DNA from: SCTD01 sp036675425
GTDB lineage: Bacteria > Actinomycetota > Actinomycetes > Mycobacteriales > SCTD01
Length of the DNA stretch: 28,499 nucleotides
NCBI GenBank assembly: GCA_036675425.1
Contig: JAKFFB010000114.1
Location: 1-28,499 of the forward strand
Direction: 5' to 3'
Shown: in pieces, positions 22,250-28,499 of the stretch
Layout of the letters: every line of letters begins with the position of its first letter
How positions within the stretch are numbered: the first letter of the stretch is position 1
Made by a program: the position numbers and the translations under genes
The notes under the pieces: model-generated
The model's input: only the letters and a program-made list of their open reading frames with translations
Told to the model about the DNA's origin: nothing
Databases searched by the model: none

Positions 22250-23341
22250 GTGCGCATCGCCATCGTCACCGAGTCCTTCCTCCCCCAGGTCAACGGCGTC
22301 ACCAACAGCGTCCTGCGCGTCTGCGAGCAGATGCACTCGCGTGGGCACGAGGTGCTGGTGGTCGCACCCGGCCCCGGACCCACCTCGTACGCCGGTGCTC
22401 GCGTCGTGCGAGCGCCGTCCGTTCCTCTTCCCGGCTACCGCGACTTCCGGCTCGGCCGACCGTGGCACGGGCTGGCGGACACGCTGTCGGGGTTCCGCCC
22501 CGACGTCGTGCACCTGGCCAGCCCTGCGGCGCTCGGCGCCCAGGCGGCCTTCACCGCGCGCCGCCTGCTGCTCCCGGTGCTCGCGATCTACCAGACCGAT
22601 CTGGCCGGCTTCGCAGGCAGGTACGGCCTCGGCGGCAGCGAGCGGGCCGTCTGGAACTGGCTGCGGCGAGTCCACGGTGCAGCGGCCCGCACGCTCGCAC
22701 CGAGCCGGCACGCCGTCGAGCAGCTCCGGCACAACGGGGTGGACCGGGTCAGCCGCTGGGCCCGCGGGGTCGACCTGCAGCGGTTCGCTCCGACCCGACG
22801 TGACGACGCCTTCCGAGCCCGCCTCGCGCCAGGCGGCGAGCTGCTCGTCGGCTACGTCGGACGGCTTGCGCAGGAGAAGGAGGTAGGTCTGCTGACCGCC
22901 CTGCACGGTGCGCCCGGCGTGCGCCTGGTGGTCGTCGGCGACGGACCGAAGCGGGCTTCGCTGCAGGCTGCACTTCCGGGTGTGCCCTTCCTGGGCTTTC
23001 AGGGCGGCACCCAGCTCGCAAGGACATTCGCCTCGCTGGACGCCTTCCTGCACACCGGCTCGTCCGAGACCTTCTGCCAGGCGGCACAGGAAGCGCTCGC
23101 GAGCGGGGTCCCCGTGGTCGCGCCGGCAGCCGGTGGCCTGCTCGATCTCGTCGACCACGGGGTCAACGGGCTGCGCTTCGAGCCGGGCAGCGGCACCTCG
23201 CTGCGCACCGCCGTCCAGTCCCTCGCGGACGACCGGACCGGGCTCGCCGCGATGGCCGCCGCGAGCCGGTCATCGGTCTCCGCACGCACCTGGGACGTCA
23301 TCGCCGACCAGCTGGTCGGCCACTACGAGGAGGTCGCATGA
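22250..23341 (+). CDS. GT4 glycosyltransferase, MgtA-like mannosyl/glycosyltransferase
   Basis: The product of about 363 residues resembles mycobacterial MgtA (an alpha-mannosyltransferase acting on a glycolipid acceptor) from VRIAIVTESFLPQVNGVTNS through DVVHLASPAALGAQAAF, IYQTDLAGFAGRYGL, APSRHAVEQL, RWARGVDLQRFAP, GYVGRLAQEKEV and VVVGDGPKRASL to SETFCQAAQEALASGVPVVAP, which has the EX7E catalytic motif, and LVGHYEEVA at the end. It is cytosolic and GT-B fold. GTG 22250 is chosen because homologues begin with V/M-R-I-A-I-V; ATG 22220 would add 10 residues, and the PHO heptamer lies only 26 bp before it. In this context it may build a glycolipid that replaces phospholipid when phosphate is scarce, which is inference. 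Confidence 0.8.
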   Translation: MRIAIVTESFLPQVNGVTNSVLRVCEQMHSRGHEVLVVAPGPGPTSYAGARVVRAPSVPLPGYRDFRLGRPWHGLADTLSGFRPDVVHLASPAALGAQAAFTARRLLLPVLAIYQTDLAGFAGRYGLGGSERAVWNWLRRVHGAAARTLAPSRHAVEQLRHNGVDRVSRWARGVDLQRFAPTRRDDAFRARLAPGGELLVGYVGRLAQEKEVGLLTALHGAPGVRLVVVGDGPKRASLQAALPGVPFLGFQGGTQLARTFASLDAFLHTGSSETFCQAAQEALASGVPVVAPAAGGLLDLVDHGVNGLRFEPGSGTSLRTAVQSLADDRTGLAAMAAASRSSVSARTWDVIADQLVGHYEEVA

Positions 23342-24465
23342 GTCGGATCGTCCAGCTCGCCAACTTCGTCACGCCGACCTCCGGCGGCGTCCGGACCGTC
23401 CTGTCCGCCCTCGCGGACGGCTACGCCCGGGCCGGGCACGAGGTGGTCCAGGTCGTGCCCGGCCGGGCCGACGCGGTGCACCCGATGCCCTGGGGGCGAC
23501 GGGTGGAGCTCCGCGCGCCGCAGCTGCCCGGCACCGGCTACCGGGTGCTCACCGACGTCCGCAAGGTCACCACGGCGCTCGAGCTGCTCGAACCGGACCG
23601 GGTCGAAGTGCACGACCGCACGACGCTCCGCCCGGTAGGGCGTTGGGCCGACGCCGCCGGCGTCCCGTCGGTCGTCGTCAGCCACGAGCGGCTCGACCGC
23701 TGGTTGCGGCAGTGGCTGTCGGCCCGCCTCCCGCTCGACCGGATGGCCGACCACAGCAACGGCGGGCTGGCCGGCGCCTTCGGGACAGTGGTCTGCACGA
23801 CGGACTGGGCTGCCCGGGAGTTCGCGCGGCTGGACGGCTGCACCGTGCACCAGGTCCCGCTCGGCGTGGACCTGGACGCCTTCCGGCCCGCCGACATCCT
23901 GATCGAAGCGCCGGTGACACGGCTGGTCATGGCGAGCCGGCTGTCCAAGGAGAAGCGGCCCGACCTGGCCGTCGGCGCTGCCTCGGAGCTGAGCCGGCGC
24001 GGCCACGACGTCCGACTCACCGTCGCCGGAAGCGGCCCGCTCGGGCCGGCGCTGCGGAGACGGTCCGCCGAGGCCCCCGTGGACTGGCTGGGGTTCGTCG
24101 CCGGGACCGACGCGATGCGGGCGCTGCTCGGCGCCGCCGACCTGGTGCTCGCCCCTGGCCCGGTGGAGACGTTCGGCCTCTCGGCGCTCGAGGCACTGGC
24201 CTGCGGGACCCCGGTGGTGTCCAACATCCACTCCGCCGTTCCCGAGGTCGTCGCCGATGCCGGTCGAGCCTCCGCGAGCACGCCACGCTCGTTCGCCGAC
24301 GCAGTCGAGGCGCTGCTGGCCGTTCCGGTCGAGGAACGGCGCACGCGCGCACGGGCGCGGGCCGAGCGCTTCCCCTGGTCCGCGACGGTCGAGGGCTTCC
24401 TCCGGGCGCACCGCCTGCCGCTTGCACCGCGACGCGCGGCGGAGCCGGTGCCGGTGCCGTCGTGA
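23338..24465 (+). CDS. Second GT4 glycosyltransferase
   Basis: The 375-residue GT-B enzyme starts at ATG 23338, overlapping the previous stop as ATGA, with GAGGAG upstream. It has the N-terminal glycine-rich acceptor loop TPTSGGVRTVLSAL, EVHDRTTLRPV, VVSHERLDRWL, VPLGVDLDAFRP, VMASRLSKEKRPDLAV, TVAGSGPLGPAL and the EX7E motif in VETFGLSALEALACGTPVV. No membrane segment or signal peptide is evident. Paired with an MgtA-like enzyme it probably adds a second sugar to the same acceptor; a diglycosyl lipid is one plausible product. Sugar donor and acceptor cannot be read from sequence. The stop overlaps the next gene as GTGA, so the three genes form one coupled operon. Confidence 0.8.
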   Translation: MSRIVQLANFVTPTSGGVRTVLSALADGYARAGHEVVQVVPGRADAVHPMPWGRRVELRAPQLPGTGYRVLTDVRKVTTALELLEPDRVEVHDRTTLRPVGRWADAAGVPSVVVSHERLDRWLRQWLSARLPLDRMADHSNGGLAGAFGTVVCTTDWAAREFARLDGCTVHQVPLGVDLDAFRPADILIEAPVTRLVMASRLSKEKRPDLAVGAASELSRRGHDVRLTVAGSGPLGPALRRRSAEAPVDWLGFVAGTDAMRALLGAADLVLAPGPVETFGLSALEALACGTPVVSNIHSAVPEVVADAGRASASTPRSFADAVEALLAVPVEERRTRARARAERFPWSATVEGFLRAHRLPLAPRRAAEPVPVPS

Positions 24466-25202
24466 GACCGCGCATCGTCGCCCTGGGCGACAGCACCAGC
24501 TGCGGCGAGGGCGTCGGCCTGAGCATCCCCTCCGGCTGCACCTGGCCCTCGCGCCTCACTGCCGCGACGCCCGGCGCCGAGCTGCTGCCTCTCGCGGTCG
24601 CCGGATCCCGGCTGCGCGACGTCCACGAGGTGCAGCTCCCCCGGGCGGTCCGAAGCCGGGCCGACGTCGTGACGCTGCTCATCGGGCTGAACGACGTGGC
24701 GCGCGCAGGCTTCGACCGCCGCGACTTCCGGCGCGTCCTCGAGGACGTCGTCGGCGCGATCCGCGCGACCGGGGCCCTGGTGCTGCTCGGCAGGCTGCAC
24801 GACGTGACGGCGGTCCTTCCCCTCCCGCCGTCGCTTCGCAACGCGGTCCGGGCCCGCACGGCAGCCGTGAACGAGGCCGTGGACTCCTGCGTCGACGACC
24901 GGGTGCGTCCGCTCGACCTCGCCTCCCTGCCCGGCCTGCGGATGCGCAGGATGTGGGAGGTCGACCGGGTGCACCCCAACGTCGCCGGCCACGCCCTCAT
25001 CGCCGACGCAGCGGCACGGGTGCTGAGGTCGTCAGGGTTCCCGGTCGGCCCGGTTCGTCAGCCGGCGATGCCGTCCGCACCAGGTCCGCTGCGAGAGGCC
25101 GGCTGGCTGGTACGGCACGGGCTGCCGTGGCTCGGTGCGCACGTCCCGCAGGTCGTCCTGCCCGCGCTCATCACGGCCGCCCGGCCGGCGCGTCAGGGCT
25201 GA
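24462..25202 (+). CDS. SGNH/GDSL hydrolase
   Basis: The 246-residue protein has the SGNH blocks: GDS with Ser11 (VALGDSTSCGEG), a glycine region at LAVAGSRL, GLND at residues 75-78 (TLLIGLNDVA) and the DxxH pair Asp168 and His171 (EVDRVHPNVAGHALIA). It is therefore an intact esterase or lipase-like enzyme. It has no signal peptide, so it is probably cytosolic. GTG 24462 overlaps the glycosyltransferase stop (GTGA). Its coupling to two glycosyltransferases suggests that it removes or transfers an acyl group on the same glycan or glycolipid. The 3' end overlaps the convergent patatin gene by 32 bp. Confidence 0.8.
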   Translation: MRPRIVALGDSTSCGEGVGLSIPSGCTWPSRLTAATPGAELLPLAVAGSRLRDVHEVQLPRAVRSRADVVTLLIGLNDVARAGFDRRDFRRVLEDVVGAIRATGALVLLGRLHDVTAVLPLPPSLRNAVRARTAAVNEAVDSCVDDRVRPLDLASLPGLRMRRMWEVDRVHPNVAGHALIADAAARVLRSSGFPVGPVRQPAMPSAPGPLREAGWLVRHGLPWLGAHVPQVVLPALITAARPARQG

Positions 25203-26148
25203 GCGCTCCCGCGAGCCAACGAGACGTGCCTCGCCGGCCGGCCCTCACCAGGTCCGCGGTCGCGCGGAAGTCGCGCGGGCCCACCGGCAGTCGCGGGAGG
25301 AGGCCGTGCGCCCAGGCATCGGCGACGTGCGGCAAGACCCGCACCCGCGGGTCGTGCAGCAGGCCGTCGACGGATGCTCGGTTCGCGACGGCCCGCGCCA
25401 CGGTGAACGAACGCAGCACGACGTCGAGCGCCCCGCGCCGCCGCTCCTCGGGCGGCGTCCAGTGGCGGCCGGTCGCGCCGAGCCCGCAGCCCTGCGTCGC
25501 CTCGTCGTACGGCAGCGCACTGCAGTGCCCGGTCAGACCCGTCACGGGCGCGAGCGCGCAGTCGGAGACGTAGACGACGTCGTCCGGTCCCGCGGACGCG
25601 AGCGCCGCCACGAGCGGCACGCCGCAGACGACGCCTCCGTCCACGTGCAGATGGCCGTCCGGCAGGCGAACCGGGGGGAACAGCCCCGGAAGGGAGCAGG
25701 ACGCGACCAGCAGGTCGGCGAGCGGACCGCGGTCGGCGTGGACGGCGATCCCGCAGTCGAGGCAGGTGGTGGTCACCGTGAGCGGGACCGCGAGCTCGCT
25801 GATGTCGTGCGCGCCGACCTGGGTCGACACGAGCTCGCGCAGCGGACGCTCGTCGAGCAGCGCGTCCGCGCGGCCGGCAGCTGCGGCGACCACGCCGCGC
25901 ACCTGGGTCCACCTGGTCGGCGACAGCGCGTTGCGCGAGGATGCGCCCGCCCACCAGTCCGCGAGCGCACGGGTCCGCTCCAACGTCGGGTTGCTCGCGA
26001 GGAAGGCCGCGTTGAGGGCACCCGCCGAGCATCCGAACAGCGCGTCAGGAAGGATCCCGGCCTCGGCGAGAGCGAGCATCCCGCCGACCTGGAACGCACC
26101 GAGCGAGCCGCCGCCGCCGAGGACGAGAAGCGTGCGAGGAGAAGACAT
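25171..26148 (-). CDS. Patatin-like phospholipase
   Basis: The 325-residue protein has the patatin catalytic set: the oxyanion loop GGGGSLGAFQVGG (about residues 11-23), the nucleophile Ser41 in GCSAGALN and Asp170 in HVDGGVVCGVPL. Patatin-type enzymes are Ser-Asp dyad acyl hydrolases that remove fatty acids from phospholipids or other lipids. There is no signal peptide or membrane segment, so it acts in the cytoplasm or on the inner leaflet. ATG 26148 lacks a clear Shine-Dalgarno. It converges on the SGNH gene with a 32-bp overlap, and diverges from the gene at 26329 across a spacer with GTTCACC heptamers. Recycling of phospholipid during phosphate starvation is a reasonable but unproven role. 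Confidence 0.85.
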   Translation of the reverse strand: MSSPRTLLVLGGGGSLGAFQVGGMLALAEAGILPDALFGCSAGALNAAFLASNPTLERTRALADWWAGASSRNALSPTRWTQVRGVVAAAAGRADALLDERPLRELVSTQVGAHDISELAVPLTVTTTCLDCGIAVHADRGPLADLLVASCSLPGLFPPVRLPDGHLHVDGGVVCGVPLVAALASAGPDDVVYVSDCALAPVTGLTGHCSALPYDEATQGCGLGATGRHWTPPEERRRGALDVVLRSFTVARAVANRASVDGLLHDPRVRVLPHVADAWAHGLLPRLPVGPRDFRATADLVRAGRRGTSRWLAGALSPDAPAGRP

Positions 26149-26197
26149 CGGGCAAGTCTGACCGGCCGTCCCGTGCCGCGCAGCCGATTGCGGCAGC

Positions 26198-26276
26198 GTT
26201 CACCTGCAGAAGGGGGCCGCTCGCACCCCGCTCGCCGCTGACTGTTCACCGACCGTGCGACCGGGGGTCGCCTGTC
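26198..26276 (+). promoter_or_regulatory. GTTCACC heptamers in the patatin / 26329 divergent spacer
   Basis: Perfect plus-strand GTTCACC occurs at 26198-26204 and 26244-26250. The second is followed in 11-bp phase by GTGCGAC (26255) and GGTCGCC (26266). No good -10 is seen in phase. Orientation favours the rightward gene. Confidence 0.55.
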
Positions 26277-26293
26277 CGTCACGGCAGGCCGGT

Positions 26294-26309
26294 CTGCTGC
26301 GCGCAGCAG
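26294..26309. repeat. Perfect 16-bp palindrome upstream of the start at 26329
   Basis: CTGCTGCG is followed directly by CGCAGCAG. It lies just before the Shine-Dalgarno GAGAGGA (26313-26319) and could be a dimeric regulator site. Confidence 0.5.
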
Positions 26310-26328
26310 GATGAGAGGACTGCCCGCC

Positions 26329-27072
26329 ATGGACGACCGCCACCTGCCCCGCATGCGCAGACGACGCTCGCGCGCGCTCGTGACCGCAGCCGGCCCTCGG
26401 ATGCGCCCGGTGCTCAACGACCTGTCGCTGCCGACCTTCGCGCGCTACGCGTCGAGGTGGGAGTGGCAGCTGCTCGTGGAGGACCTGGTCACCGACGTCG
26501 GCGGGACGGCCGAGTGGGACAAGCTGCGACTGATCCGGCAGGCGCTGGAGGTATACGAGCAGGTGCTCTGGCTGGACGCGGAGACCCTGCTGCTGCGCGA
26601 CGACCAGGATGTCAGCGAGCACCTGCACCCGGCCCACTTCCAGGCGCTGGGCCTCGAGCAGGTGCCCTCCGAGCACCGCATCAACCCGACCACGGGCGCG
26701 TGGCTCGTCCGCTCCTGTCCGGAGGCCTTCGCGTTCCTCGACGCCGTGCATGCCGTCGGGCCGCAGACCGGGCAATGGGCCGTCCAGGGCGCCGTTCTCG
26801 TAGCGCTGGGCTGGGAACGAGGCGACGCGCACTACCGCTGGTCCCGCCCCGGGCAGGGCACCTCGCACCTGAAGGGCACGAGCTGGTTGCCGCAGTCCTG
26901 GAACCAGCAGCTCGCGGGTCCGCGGGCAGAGGGCACGGCGCGGGTTCCGGACCCGCACGTCTTGCACTTCCACGACATGTCGCCGACAGACCAGTACCGG
27001 TCGATGGCTCAGGTCATCGGGGTGCCGAGCGAGCTGCGCCAGGTCGTCCCTGACCGGGCGGTCACCCGCTGA
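26329..27072 (+). CDS. Putative glycosyltransferase (GT-A-like, GMA12/MNN10 or related)
   Basis: The 247-residue protein includes LPTFARYASRWEWQLLVEDL, EWDKLRLIRQALEVYEQVLW, LDAETLLLRDD, NPTTGAWLVRSCPEAFAFLD, QWAVQGAVLVALGW and HVLHFHDMSPTDQY. The order (W-x-K helix, then hydrophobic strand ending in an acidic motif, then a GAWLVR segment and a final H-F-H) resembles GT34-like galactosyl/mannosyltransferases. The metal-binding DxD appears as Asp-Ala-Glu. ATG 26329 is preferred over ATG 26311 because GAGAGGA lies 9 nt upstream of it. There is no signal peptide. The gene overlaps the convergent phoX-like gene by 11 bp. GTTCACC heptamers upstream place it in the same presumed regulon. The family call is tentative. 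Confidence 0.5.
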   Translation: MDDRHLPRMRRRRSRALVTAAGPRMRPVLNDLSLPTFARYASRWEWQLLVEDLVTDVGGTAEWDKLRLIRQALEVYEQVLWLDAETLLLRDDQDVSEHLHPAHFQALGLEQVPSEHRINPTTGAWLVRSCPEAFAFLDAVHAVGPQTGQWAVQGAVLVALGWERGDAHYRWSRPGQGTSHLKGTSWLPQSWNQQLAGPRAEGTARVPDPHVLHFHDMSPTDQYRSMAQVIGVPSELRQVVPDRAVTR

Positions 27073-28414
27073 CGACGTCCCCCTCGGCGCGCGATGCGCG
27101 GTGGACGGCCAGCCCCCCGAGTGCGGCGGCTGCGGCCGAGGCGGCCAGCACCGTGGAGGCGCCCGTCGCAGGGAGCTGCTGTGCAGCCGGGCCGGGCTCG
27201 CTCGCGGACGACGTCGGAGCGGGGCTCGCGGTCGCCGCGGGCACGGGCTGCTCGCCGCGGACCGGGTCGGCGGTCCTCGTCACCCGGAACGGCCCTGCCA
27301 CCTCGAAGGTCACGCCACGGCCGTCCGTGCCCCGCTGCGAGGAGAAGTAGAGCCGCTGGCCATCCGGGCTGAAGGCCGGGCCGGTGATCTCGCTGGCGTC
27401 GTGACCGACCAGGCGCACCACGGGAGCGACCACGCCGTCCGGGGTGATGATGACCAGCTCGAGGTTTCCGCCGTCCTCGGCGATGAAGATGTCGCCGCTG
27501 CGGGAGACGACGAGGTTGTCCACACCTGTCAGCGGTGCGTCCTCTCCTATCGCCACGGCGTCGTAGAGCACGCTGAGCCGCTGCGCCGGCACGTCGAGGT
27601 CCCAGACCCGGTTGTCGCCCTTGGTCGTGAAGTAGACGTGGTCGCTGTCGAACCAGATGCCCTCACCGCCGTCGAAGACCGTCGACTCCTCCACCCGGTT
27701 CGCGCTCTGCGGCTGGTCGGGGTTGAGCGCCGGGAGCCAGGTCACCGCCCCGTCCGCGGCGACCTTCATCACCTCCAGCAGTCCCGCCGTCAGGTCCGGG
27801 TAGGCGGTCGGCGTGAAGCGGTAGAAGCGCCCGTCGGTGGTGTCCTCGGTCAGGTAGAGCTGACCTCGTCCGTCGTCAAAGGTGACCGCCTCGTGCGCGA
27901 ACGTCCCGAGCGCCGGGAGCGGGGTGCCCTGCGAGGTGCCGGTGACGGTGCACTCGTGCATCAGTCCGTTGGGGTACTCCTCGCCGCTGAGCCAGGTGCC
28001 CCACGGGCTCGGTCCGCCGGCGCAGTTCTGGTTCGTGCCGGTGAGGATCCGGTAGGCGTCGACGATCTCGCCGTCAGGACCGAGGCGCAGCGCACCGGCG
28101 CCGCCGACGGCCGGCACCTCGCTGTTGCTCGTGTACACCCAGCTGCCGTCCGGCTGCGGGAAGACCGCGCCGCCGTCCGGTGCCGGGTGCCAGGGATAGG
28201 TCGTACCGGGTACGAGGTCGCCGGTGGTGGCCAGGATCCGGCTGGTGAAGCCCTTGGGCACCATCACGCCGTTGGCGTCGACGGCCTGGAGCGGGCCGTA
28301 CGGGCCCGGACCGGGCTGGGCCGTCGCGGCGTACGCCCTGCCCCAGAAGGACGGCCCCAGGGCGGTGACCCCGACAGCCAGGGCAGTGCTGCGCAGGAAG
28401 GTACGACGGTCCAC
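27062..28414 (-). CDS. Second PhoX-like (DUF839) protein, Tat-exported with LPATG anchor
   Basis: The 450-residue protein has a twin-arginine signal at its very start (MDRRTFLRSTALAVGVTALG). The DUF839 domain is shorter than in the first PhoX but keeps NQNCAGGPSPWGTWLSGEE, GTFAHEAVTFDD, YLTEDTTDGRFYRFTP, DNLVVSRSGDIFIAEDGG and ITGPAFSPDGQRLYFSS. The second Cys of the NCAGG block of the paralogue (SCEE) is Gly here. After a Pro/Ala/Ser/Thr linker the C-terminus has LPATG (414-418), a hydrophobic Ala-rich helix and HRASRAEGDVVSG, a sortase anchor. GTG 28414 follows GGAG. A PHO box precedes it. It is a likely wall-bound phosphatase, though DUF839 members without shown activity exist. Confidence 0.82.
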   Translation of the reverse strand: MDRRTFLRSTALAVGVTALGPSFWGRAYAATAQPGPGPYGPLQAVDANGVMVPKGFTSRILATTGDLVPGTTYPWHPAPDGGAVFPQPDGSWVYTSNSEVPAVGGAGALRLGPDGEIVDAYRILTGTNQNCAGGPSPWGTWLSGEEYPNGLMHECTVTGTSQGTPLPALGTFAHEAVTFDDGRGQLYLTEDTTDGRFYRFTPTAYPDLTAGLLEVMKVAADGAVTWLPALNPDQPQSANRVEESTVFDGGEGIWFDSDHVYFTTKGDNRVWDLDVPAQRLSVLYDAVAIGEDAPLTGVDNLVVSRSGDIFIAEDGGNLELVIITPDGVVAPVVRLVGHDASEITGPAFSPDGQRLYFSSQRGTDGRGVTFEVAGPFRVTRTADPVRGEQPVPAATASPAPTSSASEPGPAAQQLPATGASTVLAASAAAAALGGLAVHRASRAEGDVVSG

Positions 28415-28444
28415 GAGGAGCTCCAGGGGTTCGGCTATCCCTTC

Positions 28445-28492
28445 AGACTGGTCGGCGACGGTGAGCGACAGGTGAACCTCCGGCGAACGCCG
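28445..28492 (-). promoter_or_regulatory. PHO box and -10 of the second phoX-like gene
   Basis: On the minus strand the heptamers GTTCGCC (28482-28488), GTTCACC (28471-28477) and GCTCACC (28460-28466) repeat every 11 bp. Nine nt after the last is CAGTCT (28445-28450), a -10 similar to the CAGGCT of the arsenic cassette. Confidence 0.8.
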
Positions 28493-28499
28493 CCGCCGG

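Noticed and set aside
23538..25000. Minus-strand frames opposite the GT and SGNH genes
   Set aside because: The plus strand carries intact glycosyltransferase and SGNH motifs with coupled starts; the antisense products have none.
1..28499. CRISPR array, tRNA, rRNA or riboswitch
   Set aside because: No regularly spaced direct repeats of CRISPR length, no tRNA-like TTC or cloverleaf segment, and no rRNA stretch was noticed. The 11-bp periodic repeats are short PHO boxes.

Overview
The window is very GC-rich, almost fully coding, and uses many GTG and TTG starts, so it comes from a high-GC actinomycete. Three genes support this independently: a mycothiol synthase (mycothiol is an actinobacterial thiol), a GlnR-type nitrogen regulator, and an LmeA-like DUF2993 lipid-binding protein. 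The style fits Nocardioidaceae or a relative, but the sequence alone does not fix the genus.

Layout. (1) 1-1250: the tail of a probable transposase and an AbiEi-like/DUF559-like protein. (2) 1255-5070, minus strand: a secreted S15/CocE-type hydrolase, a DUF2993 protein, an integral membrane protein and a MoaD/ThiS-like small protein. (3) 5155-9293: glnR, two divergent STAS-domain genes, then a response regulator / histidine kinase / GerMN-lipoprotein operon with 4-bp overlaps. (4) 9317-12772: mshD, then a flavoprotein monooxygenase and an MFS exporter preceded by an ArsR-like operator, probably an arsenic or other metalloid module. (5) 12851-17218: high-affinity phosphate uptake, pstS-pstC-pstA on the minus strand and pstB alone and divergent on the plus strand. 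(6) 17308-18631: a three-gene arsenic cassette (68-aa helical protein, aquaglyceroporin-like channel, arsenate reductase). (7) 18736-28414: a PhoX-type phosphatase, a PhoD-type phosphatase, two GT4 glycosyltransferases and an SGNH hydrolase in one operon, a patatin-like lipase, a further putative glycosyltransferase, and a second PhoX-like protein.

The theme from about 12.8 kb to the end is phosphate starvation. GTTCACC-type heptamers repeated every 11 bp (actinobacterial PHO boxes) stand upstream of pstS, the arsenic cassette, phoX, phoD and the terminal phoX-like gene. Single or degenerate copies precede pstB, the glycosyltransferase operon and the gene at 26329. At several of these promoters the last repeat unit lies exactly 9 nt before a -10-like hexamer. 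The set suggests a Pho-regulated programme: capture phosphate (Pst), release it outside the cell (three Tat-exported phosphatases, two with C-terminal LPATG sortase signals), deal with arsenate entering through Pst (reductase plus channel), and possibly replace phospholipids with glycolipids (patatin, SGNH hydrolase, glycosyltransferases). The last role is inference. No phoU, phoR/phoP, arsR or sortase gene is in the window. I found no tRNA, rRNA or CRISPR array.
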